From Schizochytrium sp. CCTCC M209059 (taxonomy: Eukaryota; Sar; Bigyra; Thraustochytrida; Thraustochytriidae), in the NCBI GenBank assembly GCA_000818945.1, contig KN805404.1, positions 157,474 to 204,272 on the forward strand: a stretch of 46,799 bases of DNA, in the 5' to 3' direction. The notes below the pieces were generated by a model that searched no databases, was not told the origin of the DNA, and saw only the letters and a program-made list of their open reading frames with translations. Numbering within the stretch: the stretch's first letter is position 1; every line of letters starts with the position of its first letter. Positions 17,222 through 25,130 of the stretch are shown here, in pieces. A program made the translations under genes and the position numbers.

Positions 17222-17623
17222 GCTTGAGCTTGAGCTTGAGCTTGTTGCTTTGTACTATGTATATGCCTGTGCCTCGCCGAGCCTTGTGCAAGAGGCCGCA
17301 GAGGAACCGGTCTGCCTGGCTGCAGCAGCACGTGAAGAGCGGCTGAACTGACGCGGGGCAGCTGGCTGGCTAGTCAGTGACTTTCAAGTTGGCGAGCGAG
17401 CGATTCGAGCAACAACTGCAATCGGCTGCGTGCAAGGAAACAAGGGATGCGGCGGCCAGTTACAGCTGGCTGGCTCATCGACGAGGAGGTCGCAGGGTGG
17501 CAGGTGTCAGAGACGCAAACTTGCACATAGGAGTAGGCGTAGAACATCGAGAAGCATATAAAGATGGCAACGATTGTTAGGTCGTGCTGGAAATATGGTG
17601 ACATGATCATTTTGCCTGGCGGA
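16741..17623. other. Intergenic/5' region of the 14824-16740 gene
   Basis: About 880 bp. It contains TGCCTCTGCC/TGTGCCTCTG hexamers at 16903-16935, CTGCC-rich sequence to about 16995, a CGCA tetranucleotide run, and GAGCTT repeats at 17225-17243. A 46-bp CTTC/GTCGTC-rich end runs into the 3' end of the next gene. No conserved protein was seen. Confidence 0.55.
17191..17222. repeat. (CGCA)n tetranucleotide repeat
   Basis: Eight CGCA units about 450 bp upstream of the start codon of the unrecognised acidic protein. Confidence 0.92.
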
Positions 17624-19814
17624 TCAAGCATCCCTGGCATACACTCCATCCTCGTTGTTCTCTTCTTCTTCTCCTTCTTCGTCGTCTTCTTCTTCGTCGT
17701 CGTCGTCATCGTCGCCCTCATCGTTGTCAATGTCAAAGAGTTGCAGGCGGCCATTGTCAACAAAGACGAGGGCAACGCCTCTTGAAGCCTGGCAAATGAG
17801 ACCTGTGGTGCGACGATTGGCAGGTTGAAGAAGTCTCGAGCGTAGTTCTGGCCCATCTTCTGAAGATGGATCTACAGACGAGAGGGACACTTGCGCGAGC
17901 GCACGGCGTCCCTCCTTGTCCTCATAGGTGATGAGAAGGTCGTCGGGGCGGTAGAATCGCAAGTCGTGTATCATCTTGACCGTAGGGAGCGTAATGTCTC
18001 GCGAGACGCCCTCCTTGGAGATGAGAGTAATGCGGTCTTGCGCCCCGTCGGCCGCTAAAGCCGCGAGCCAGGATCCATCCTCTGCAAAACCGACGTCCAC
18101 GCGCCGCGGGTGCGCACGTGGCAATATTTTGTTGTCCGTGGGGCGAAAGGATCCACTGACAGCATCTGAAGTCATGTGAAAAGCAGCGTCCCAGGTCTTT
18201 TGCAAGCCACCAAGCACGGCGCGCAAAGAGTCGTTCGTGATTGAATGCAACGAGGCAGTGCTGTAAATGGGAGAACTATCCGCAGAGGAAAGCTTGGCGG
18301 CATCAAAGTGCTCCGAGAGGTGAGGATGGAGAAGCTGGCGGCTGAGTAAGCGCACAAGGCGATCAATATCAACGTGCGCAATATGTTTGACATTGGAGCG
18401 ACGATGCTGATTCGTTTTGAACCACACGGTCTGCAGCCAGACCGAGTAGGCGGCAAAGTTTGCGCGCGCGTCACGCGTGAGTGCAAGTACCTCTTGAGAC
18501 TTGAGAAGAAGCTGCTGCGAGGCGCTAAGAAGTTGCTGCGTGGTCTGCTTGCGGAGCCCGATGATCGCAAATCGTTCTTCCCAGCGCGCGAGACCGTGCA
18601 GGTCCTCGAGCCGAAAGACGAGCGCTTCTGCGGCCCGCGCTAGCTTGCGCGTGCAAGTGTCCTCCATTGTGGCACAGGCCGTGTCGAGCGCCTTGGCCAG
18701 GCGCATGAGGCTGTGTTCTTGAATATGATCAATGTAGTGTTGCAGCGGCAAGCTCGTCACGCCGCATGTAAGCATCATAAAGAGCTCTTGCTCCGCGGTA
18801 TTGGGCCGTTGAAAATTGTCGAGCTGCTGCTGCAGCGGCTCGAGGTGGTTGCGAAGTGCCGTCGTAGCGCCGGCCCACGCCTTGCTCATTTCCTGCAGGG
18901 CCTTTTCGGCAAATGCAATGAGCTCGCCAATGTGTCCGTACTGTGCAGCAACATGTCGGAGTTCGTCGGATCGCTCGGCCAGAAGCGAGGTGTCCACTGT
19001 GACCACGCGAAGTTCGTCTCCACGCTGGAGCACCGTGAGCAGCGTTTGCATGTCTCGCGAGAGCTTGACGAGACGTACACTCGGGTTAGAGTCCGCGTTG
19101 CCATCGGCGGGGTGCNNNNNNNNNNTTGCCATCGGCGGGCTGCCGAAAGGCGCCCGCCAGGTCGATGCAGCCAACTGGAAAGTAGCCAAAGGCGCCAAGG
19201 GTGACAACGCCGCTGGTGTCCCCGCTGACCAGGACCTCGAGCGTTTCACGAGACTTGTTTTCAACGCCAAAGAGGGGCATGTCCATGAGCGCGGACGCGT
19301 ATGATTTAAAGCCAAGAAGCTGGCCCATGTCGACCTCGGGGAGAAGGGCTGCGCGATCCTGAAAATCGTGCTTGGGGACTGCGTCTGGGCCGTTGCTGCG
19401 ACCTTCTTGGGCAGCCCATGTCATGGCGACGATGGCCTTTTTGTGCGGGCGCGCATTCTGCGCGAGCGAGTACTCTTCTCCATTTTCGACATCGAAGAGC
19501 GCAACAGCGCCATCCTCTTGACCGACGCCAAGGGCCTTGCCATCGGGTCTCCAGGCAAGGCAGCTTACGCCACAGGCTGCGAGAAAGACACGCTCCCACT
19601 TGATGCTGCGTTGAACGACCATTTGGTGTCCGTTCGCGAGCGCCACAAGGTCCATGACCGGGCAGCACGAGGCCTGCCGCAGAGCTAGCGCCACAGACTC
19701 GTCGCCCTCATCGCCCAGGGCGTGGTCCGTTTGCGCGCTACTATTGTTGTTATTACCTCCGGGTGCCTTGGTTAGCGGGACGCTACGGTCTTGCAGCAGG
19801 TCGAAGCTCGCCAT
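17624..19814 (-). CDS. ANAPC4: Anaphase-promoting complex subunit 4 (interrupted by assembly gap)
   Basis: Scaffold subunit of the APC/C ubiquitin ligase. ATG at 19814 (GCGCGATGG). The amino-terminal WD40-like region includes MVVQRSIKWERVFLAACGV and CLAWRPDGKALGVGQEDGAVALFDVENGEE. The helical APC4 domain follows, with the family-typical ELFMMLTCGVTSLPLQHYI, LMRLAKALDTACATMED and RLEDLHGLARWEERFAIIG. A second beta-rich segment (VGFAEDGSWLAAL...) and an extreme acidic tail close the protein. As printed the frame breaks at the 10-N gap 19116-19125. The gap flanks overlap (19098-19115 versus 19126-19143, 17 of 18 bases equal), and merging them removes 28 bp and restores one frame of about 720 aa. 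Human APC4 is 808 aa. The break is therefore an assembly artefact rather than a mutation. Confidence 0.92.
19116..19125. other. 10-N assembly gap
   Basis: Ten Ns inside the APC4 gene. The sequence TTGCCATCGGCGGG occurs at 19098-19111 and again at 19126-19139. The adjoining GTGC and CTGC differ by one base. The contig ends therefore overlap and no sequence need be missing. Confidence 0.95.
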
Positions 19815-20268
19815 CGCGCCCGCCTTGCGTGCGTCTCGTCGGCTCGCGTATCGCTGCGTTGCGCCGGCCGAGCGACCGAGCAAGCGACCGAGCGATCTCG
19901 CTTTGCCCTGGGCGGTTTTGACCCAACTTGATCTGCATTAACACTCACCCAAAACGTTATGTAAGGCGCATCTCTCACAGTCAAATGCAGGAACTATTCT
20001 GCGAACAATGAGCCAGACGAGGGGTGATGATGGGCGAGCGATGAAAGGACAGAACCCTGTATACACGCCGAAAGATGGGCTCTTTGCTAGATGTTTCGAA
20101 GTCGCTACTTTCGATTGACTGCGCGTGAAGAAAAGGATGGTGAAGAGGATAAGAAAAATGTCCAAGTGATGCTGATGCTGCTGCTGATGCTGCTGCTGAT
20201 GCTGCTACTACTTGGTTGGTCGACTAGGCATAGTTGACTACTGCATGCCATGGTAGGCTGGCCTTGCC
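19815..20268. other. Divergent promoter between APC4 and CAP-Gly-WD40 genes
   Basis: 454 bp shared upstream region. Near the APC4 start it has GAGCGACC repeats (19868-19895), and at 20165-20215 a GATGCTGCT trinucleotide-type run. No TATA box is evident close to either start. Confidence 0.55.
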
Positions 20269-21870
20269 ATGGCAGCTGTCTGCGCACGAGATCTACAATT
20301 CAAGTATCCTTTGACGCTTCTTATGACCACTTTTCTGTCGTCTCGCTCAACGGTTGAGAGCAAGCAAGCAAGCAAGGAAGCAAAAGCAAGCAAAGTCTTT
20401 GTGAACATGGGCGGCTTTGCGCTGGGCGACGCGGTGCGTGTACGCGCGACGCGCGCAAGAGGCGTGGTCGCGTACGTAGGAGGTCTAAGTGGCAAGGACG
20501 GGATTTTCTACGGTGTCGAACTGCAGCGCGGGGCGCCAGGGGGCCGCAACGATGGTTCGTGCGAGGGAACGCGTTACTTTCGTTGCGCGCCAGGCCAAGG
20601 CGTTTTCGTGCGCGAGACAAACCTAGAGGGCCTTGGTGCGGCGCGCTCGCACCAGCGCCATGAACTCTATGAATTCGCCGATGAAATGGCGGGCAGCGAA
20701 GCGGCAGAGTCGAAGATGCTCGTGTCCCATGAAGAATCCAAGGGTGCCTCACGATCTCAAGGTCCCACGGTGGGAGCTGGCGGTGCTTTCCGAACGTGCG
20801 CAACAAACACAAAAGGATGGGAACGCGGACCCGTGCGGCCAGAGGGCGTTGCCATGGACATCTCGGACCGACCACTTCTCTGCGCCGCCATTTCGCCCGA
20901 TGGCCAAGAGTGCGTTGTGGGCGGCACGGACCACGGACTCAAGATCTTTTCCTTGGTCAAAGGTAAGATGATCCGAAAATTGTACAGCAAAACTGCGGGT
21001 CATGCAGAGTGGGTCACGGATGTGTCATATTGTCCCGACGGAACGATTCTCAGCGCTGGTATGGATGCCAAGCTCTGTCTATGGCGAGGTCCACGTTGTG
21101 ATGATCTTCTCGGTCACCGTGGGTCCATCTCGCGGGCACTAGTAACGGCAACAGGCACACATGCTCTCAGTTGCGGATACGACAAGACGCTACGGATATG
21201 GACCTTGCGCTCGCAAACGGAAGCCTCGTGCGTTCGAGCGCACAAGGCCCCAATTCTCGATATGACCTTGTCAAAGGCTGGCCTCGTCCTCACGGGCGCG
21301 CGAGATGGCACAGCTACAATTTGGGATCTACAAGGTCGGGCACCGGCAGCTATCTTTCAGGAAGACAGCCATTCCGGGCATGTGACGAGTCTGCATACAT
21401 GGGACAATGCGTCCTTTGCGACGGGTGACCAAGCTGGCTTTGTACGATTGCTCGATCCTCGGAGCCGTGGCAACAATGAATCTTCCCACTCGATGGCGTG
21501 CTTGCACGCAGGCGGAGCCGTAAATGCGATTCGCACGTCCTTTGAAAGCGATGTTCTCATCTCGGCCGGTGCGGACAAACGTGTGGTTGCAAGCGATCTT
21601 CGTAAGCTGGACTGTCCTCTTTGGGTGGCCGAGGGCCAGCACACGGACTTTATCTACAGTCTACACGTGGCTGGCGACCTGGTGTTGTCTGGATCTGGCA
21701 ATGGAACGCTGCTTTTTCACGAGGTCCGATCCGGGAAGTTGTTGTATGGTCTTGGCGCTAATCAGGCGGCCATTCGCACGATTGACTCGCATGGAAATCG
21801 CTTGCTCGTTGCTGGCGACGACGGCAATGCCATTGCCTATGAATTCGACTCTCATTCCCTTGAAGGTTGA
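20269..21870 (+). CDS. CAP-Gly and WD40-repeat protein
   Basis: 533 aa from the first ATG (20269). A second in-frame ATG at 20407 (AACATGG) may be the real start, because the first 46 residues are largely a translated CAAG repeat (SKQASKEAKASK) and the CAP-Gly domain begins immediately after it. CAP-Gly at about 49-118 has ALGDAVRVR, GIFYGVELQRGAPGGRNDG (canonical G-K-N-D-G here GRNDG) and YFRCAPGQGVFV. About seven WD40 repeats fill 200-530, for example HAEWVTDVSYCPDGTILSAG then DAKLCLWRG, and LSCGYDKTLRIWTL. CAP-Gly domains bind C-terminal EEY/F motifs of tubulin and EB proteins, so a microtubule-associated scaffold is likely. I cannot name an orthologue with this pairing. Confidence 0.87.
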   Translation: MAAVCARDLQFKYPLTLLMTTFLSSRSTVESKQASKEAKASKVFVNMGGFALGDAVRVRATRARGVVAYVGGLSGKDGIFYGVELQRGAPGGRNDGSCEGTRYFRCAPGQGVFVRETNLEGLGAARSHQRHELYEFADEMAGSEAAESKMLVSHEESKGASRSQGPTVGAGGAFRTCATNTKGWERGPVRPEGVAMDISDRPLLCAAISPDGQECVVGGTDHGLKIFSLVKGKMIRKLYSKTAGHAEWVTDVSYCPDGTILSAGMDAKLCLWRGPRCDDLLGHRGSISRALVTATGTHALSCGYDKTLRIWTLRSQTEASCVRAHKAPILDMTLSKAGLVLTGARDGTATIWDLQGRAPAAIFQEDSHSGHVTSLHTWDNASFATGDQAGFVRLLDPRSRGNNESSHSMACLHAGGAVNAIRTSFESDVLISAGADKRVVASDLRKLDCPLWVAEGQHTDFIYSLHVAGDLVLSGSGNGTLLFHEVRSGKLLYGLGANQAAIRTIDSHGNRLLVAGDDGNAIAYEFDSHSLEG

Positions 21871-22213
21871 ATAAGGACACCCGAATATGTATTGAAAAAG
21901 CAAAGGCGTAAAGTAAGCGGATAAAGTTCTGCGCTGTAGAGGGGAGAGAGAAAAGAGTGTGTGTGTGAGAGAGAGACAGCTTAATTGGCCGAAGACGCGC
22001 TCGGCGTGGCGCGGAACGGAGGCCTAAAAATATATTTTGGGGGAATTGCGAGACTTGTCAGAAGTTCTTGTTGTTCGAAACAATGTTCTATGGCTACTGC
22101 ACGTAAGAAGTGCTCTGTACAGACGGACTCACAGTCAACCTCGTCGTAATGACCGAAGCGCAAGCCATTTTTTTCTCTCACATACAGCACCACTTAACAA
22201 GCGAAAAAAAAAT
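21871..22213. other. Intergenic, 3' of CAP-Gly-WD40 gene
   Basis: The region has a short GAGAGAGAAAAGAGTGTGTGTGTGAGAGAG patch at 21943-21977 and a TATATTTT near 22029. It runs up to the terminator of the first tRNA. No gene is seen. Confidence 0.5.
22204..22212 (-). terminator. Pol III T9 terminator of tRNA copy A
   Basis: Nine A on the printed strand, i.e. T9 read by Pol III, beginning two bases after the mature tRNA end. Confidence 0.85.
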
Positions 22214-22309
22214 TCTCCATGGCGGGTTCGAACCGCCGACCTACAGATGCTTGCGGTTCATAGGAAGAACTCTAACAGTCTGGCGCTCTACCAACTGAGC
22301 TAATGGAGA
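22214..22309 (-). tRNA. tRNA-Asn(GUU) with 24-nt intron, copy A
   Basis: Reverse strand, 96 nt. The acceptor UCUCCAU pairs fully with AUGGAGA. The D arm is GCUC/GAGC with AGUUGGUA, the anticodon loop is CUGUUAA (GUU at 34-36), and the T arm is GGCGG-UUCGAAC-CCGCC. A 24-nt insert (GAGUUC...GCAAGC) splits A37 from A38, the canonical nuclear tRNA intron site. The anticodon stem has a C27-U43 mismatch, and base 73 is A rather than the G usual for tRNA-Asn. Its 5' flank is shared with the tandem array to the right; its 3' flank is unique. Confidence 0.93.
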
Positions 22310-22670
22310 TTGGTGATGCCCAGATTCCTGTCGTAGGCGAAAAGGGCAGAACGCTCGGGTCCGGAGTTTCCGGGCGACAATGTCACGCATTGGACGAGTG
22401 AGTTGAACCCGCATTTCTAACTTACAGTCGCGAAAAAAATCCTCTGCGTAGTAGTTGTTCTTCGAAGGAAAGGGGCTGACGATCAACAAAAAAAAAATTG
22501 ATTTTGGGTAAAGCAAGTTCCGTGCGTACGCCACGTTGCACCCAGCAAACTACTTTGTCATAGACAAGGCATACGTGGCTCCTTCCTTCCTACGCCACAC
22601 AAAAAAAAAAAGAAAAAGAAGGGCAATTTCGTATTTCACAAAGATTCTGGGCCCTTCACGAAAGACATCC

Positions 22671-22682
22671 AAAAAAAAAAAA
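22671..22682 (-). terminator. Pol III T12 terminator, copy B
   Basis: Twelve A on the printed strand (T12 on the transcribed sense), six bases after the tRNA end. It differs from the shorter T9 of copy A. Confidence 0.85.
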
Positions 22683-22687
22683 GATGT

Positions 22688-22759
22688 TCTCCATGGCGGG
22701 TTCGAACCGCCGACCTACAGATTAACAGTCTGGCGCTCTACCAACTGAGCTAATGGAGA
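22688..22759 (-). tRNA. tRNA-Asn(GUU), intronless, copy B
   Basis: 72 nt, reverse strand. Identical to the exons of copy A, with the 24-nt intron removed exactly between A37 and A38 (loop CUGUUAA). The 7-bp acceptor is fully paired, with the same C27-U43 mismatch and A73. First of three identical copies in the 450-bp array. Confidence 0.94.
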
Positions 22760-23120
22760 TTGGTGATGCCCAGATTCCTGTCGTAGGCGAAAAGGGCAGA
22801 ACGCTCGGGTCCGGAGTTTCCGGGCGACAATGTCACGCATTGGACGAGTGAGTTGAACCCGCATTTCTAACTTACAGTCGCGAAAAAAATCCTCTGCGTA
22901 GTAGTTGTTCTTCGAAGGAAAGGGGCTGACGATCAACAAAAAAAAAATTGATTTTGGGTAAAGCAAGTTCCGTGCGTACGCCACGTTGCACCCAGCAAAC
23001 TACTTTGTCATAGACAAGGCATACGTGGCTCCTTCCTTCCTACGCCACACAAAAAAAAAAAGAAAAAGAAGGGCAATTTCGTATTTCACAAAGATTCTGG
23101 GCCCTTCACGAAAGACATCC

Positions 23121-23132
23121 AAAAAAAAAAAA
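23121..23132 (-). terminator. Pol III T12 terminator, copy C
   Basis: Same T12 tract as copy B, one period (450 bp) further on. Confidence 0.85.
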
Positions 23133-23137
23133 GATGT

Positions 23138-23209
23138 TCTCCATGGCGGGTTCGAACCGCCGACCTACAGATTAACAGTCTGGCGCTCTACCAACTGAGC
23201 TAATGGAGA
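23138..23209 (-). tRNA. tRNA-Asn(GUU), intronless, copy C
   Basis: Second tandem copy, identical to copy B including flanks and terminator; 450 bp spacing. Confidence 0.94.
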
Positions 23210-23570
23210 TTGGTGATGCCCAGATTCCTGTCGTAGGCGAAAAGGGCAGAACGCTCGGGTCCGGAGTTTCCGGGCGACAATGTCACGCATTGGACGAGTG
23301 AGTTGAACCCGCATTTCTAACTTACAGTCGCGAAAAAAATCCTCTGCGTAGTAGTTGTTCTTCGAAGGAAAGGGGCTGACGATCAACAAAAAAAAAATTG
23401 ATTTTGGGTAAAGCAAGTTCCGTGCGTACGCCACGTTGCACCCAGCAAACTACTTTGTCATAGACAAGGCATACGTGGCTCCTTCCTTCCTACGCCACAC
23501 AAAAAAAAAAAGAAAAAGAAGGGCAATTTCGTATTTCACAAAGATTCTGGGCCCTTCACGAAAGACATCC

Positions 23571-23582
23571 AAAAAAAAAAAA
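23571..23582 (-). terminator. Pol III T12 terminator, copy D
   Basis: Same T12 tract, third period. Confidence 0.85.
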
Positions 23583-23587
23583 GATGT

Positions 23588-23659
23588 TCTCCATGGCGGG
23601 TTCGAACCGCCGACCTACAGATTAACAGTCTGGCGCTCTACCAACTGAGCTAATGGAGA
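23588..23659 (-). tRNA. tRNA-Asn(GUU), intronless, copy D
   Basis: Third tandem copy, identical to B and C. Its 5' flank (23660-24013) is the truncated last unit of the array. Confidence 0.94.
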
Positions 23660-24013
23660 TTGGTGATGCCCAGATTCCTGTCGTAGGCGAAAAGGGCAGA
23701 ACGCTCGGGTCCGGAGTTTCCGGGCGACAATGTCACGCATTGGACGAGTGAGTTGAACCCGCATTTCTAACTTACAGTCGCGAAAAAAATCCTCTGCGTA
23801 GTAGTTGTTCTTCGAAGGAAAGGGGCTGACGATCAACAAAAAAAAAATTGATTTTGGGTAAAGCAAGTTCCGTGCGTACGCCACGTTGCACCCAGCAAAC
23901 TACTTTGTCATAGACAAGGCATACGTGGCTCCTTCCTTCCTACGCCACACAAAAAAAAAAAGAAAAAGAAGGGCAATTTCGTATTTCACAAAGATTCTGG
24001 GCCCTTCACGAAA

Positions 24014-24043
24014 CCATGGAGAAAATCTTTTTTATTTTTTTTA
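24014..24043 (+). pseudogene. Possible remnant of a plus-strand tRNA-Asn 3' end
   Basis: The array stops at 24013 and is followed at once by CCATGGAGAA. These ten bases match the 3' acceptor end of the plus-strand tRNA (24920-24929). A T-rich tract like a Pol III terminator follows. This suggests an inverted tRNA-Asn copy was joined and truncated here. Ten bases could match by chance, but the position at the array edge argues against it. Confidence 0.4.
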
Positions 24044-24832
24044 AAATTTTCTCTTGTTGCTAGAAGAGAGGCCTTGGCCGATGTCTCTTCGTTAAAATCC
24101 ACAAGCGCTGCCACATTGTGCAAGTGATACGACCCGACATGCCGAAGGCTTTACGTACGTGAGAGATCTTTGCACTTCATGGTGAAGAAAGAATCCGAGT
24201 TGAAGAGAATGCCGAGGACATGCCCAAAAGAAACGCCGACTTTCTGCGAAGAGAGAAACGGCGACTTTCTGCGAAGGTGCAGCGCAAAACACACTCGACT
24301 AAGTACGACTACTTTCGCGAGATTTTCACACGTCAAAAGCAGCTGATTGCCACGTCATTGTTGACATTCTTGCTGTCGTTGTTGCTGTCGTTGTTGCTTG
24401 TTGTCGTTGTTGCTTGTTGTCGCTATTACTGTCATTGTTGCTTGTTGTCGGTGTTGCTGTCGTTGTTGCTGTCTGTGTTGCTGTCGTTTTCGTCGTCGTC
24501 GTCGTTTCTCTCATCACCGAAGGCGCCAGCCGTCGTGAGCGGCATCTTAAAGTTGCAAGGGACCTGCTTCATTTGCAAGTAGTACATATTTAATAGCGCA
24601 CTCTGACCGCGCCGCGCGCTCTTGCTTCGCGTATCTACCGGGGTGAATGGCATCGTCGGGAGAACCAGCCCGTCATGTTATCCCCCATGGCGCGCTGCAG
24701 CCGCAGCTGCAGCTGCTGCTGCTGCGGTGACACAGCAGCAGCTTGCCACAGTCCATTCGCACGATGTCTTCGCGCCGCTGAGCAGTCGCGTTTTGCCCTT
24801 TTGTTTGACGAATGGAAGTGTGCCATCACCAA
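24044..24832. other. Intergenic between array and inverted tRNA
   Basis: Contains a GTTGTTGCT/GTCGTTGTT imperfect trinucleotide stretch at 24358-24510 and a CAGCTGCTGCTGCTGC patch at 24704-24727. The last 45 bp before the tRNA (CCCTTTTG...CATCACCAA) resemble, in inverted sense, the 5' flank of the array tRNAs. No protein gene is recognised. Confidence 0.55.
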
Positions 24833-24928
24833 TCTCCATTAGCTCAGTTGGTAGAGCGCCAGACTGTTAGAGTTCTTCTTAGGAATCGCAAGCATCTGTA
24901 GGTCGGCGGTTCGAACCCGCCATGGAGA
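24833..24928 (+). tRNA. tRNA-Asn(GUU) with 24-nt intron, copy E (inverted)
   Basis: Plus strand, 96 nt, in opposite orientation to the array. Exons are identical to the other four copies. The intron is also 24 nt after A37 but differs from copy A at a few positions (GAGUUCUUCUUAGGAAUCGC... versus GAGUUCUUCCUAUGAACCGC...). The immediate 5' flank CATCACCAA is shared with the array copies. Base 73 is again A. Confidence 0.93.
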
Positions 24929-24935
24929 AGATTTC

Positions 24936-24945
24936 TTTTTTTTTT
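24936..24945 (+). terminator. Pol III T10 terminator, copy E
   Basis: Ten T starting eight bases after the tRNA 3' end, followed by a further T-rich stretch. Confidence 0.85.
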
Positions 24946-25130
24946 ATTTTTTGTATCCTGTAGAGTATGACTTATGGAGAATATTTCTTTTATCTTAGTT
25001 TAATTTTTTGGGGATAGTATACGAAGTACTAGGCCTATGAATTGGCGAGGCCTTTCCTTTTTTACGAAGCATAAGAGAATGAGACCAACACAAGCACGAA
25101 AGAATGGTTCGATAAAGATTATGTGTATAT

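Larger units (their letters stand above)
22274..24013. repeat. 450-bp tandem array carrying tRNA-Asn genes
   Basis: Period exactly 450 bp: 22274-22723, 22724-23173, 23174-23623 and a partial 23624-24013 (3.87 copies). By eye the copies are identical, including the lengths of every A run (for example A10, A12). Each full unit holds about 378 bp of tRNA 5' flank plus one intronless tRNA-Asn. The unit has no protein-coding signal. The array begins inside the intron-bearing tRNA copy A and ends abruptly at 24013. Confidence 0.95.

Noticed and set aside
16036..17346. 436-codon plus-strand frame
   Set aside because: Antisense of the 14824-16740 gene running into promoter repeats; no domain.
19086..19315. 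Genuine frameshift or pseudogenisation of APC4
   Set aside because: The flanks of the N-gap overlap by 18 bp and merging restores the frame.
22860..22880. B-box-like GGGTTCAACTC on the minus strand inside each 450-bp unit, as a second tRNA or SINE
   Set aside because: No A box or foldable acceptor stem at a suitable distance.
22274..24013. CRISPR array
   Set aside because: The 450-bp period with tRNA genes and no short repeat-spacer pattern does not fit; eukaryotic context.
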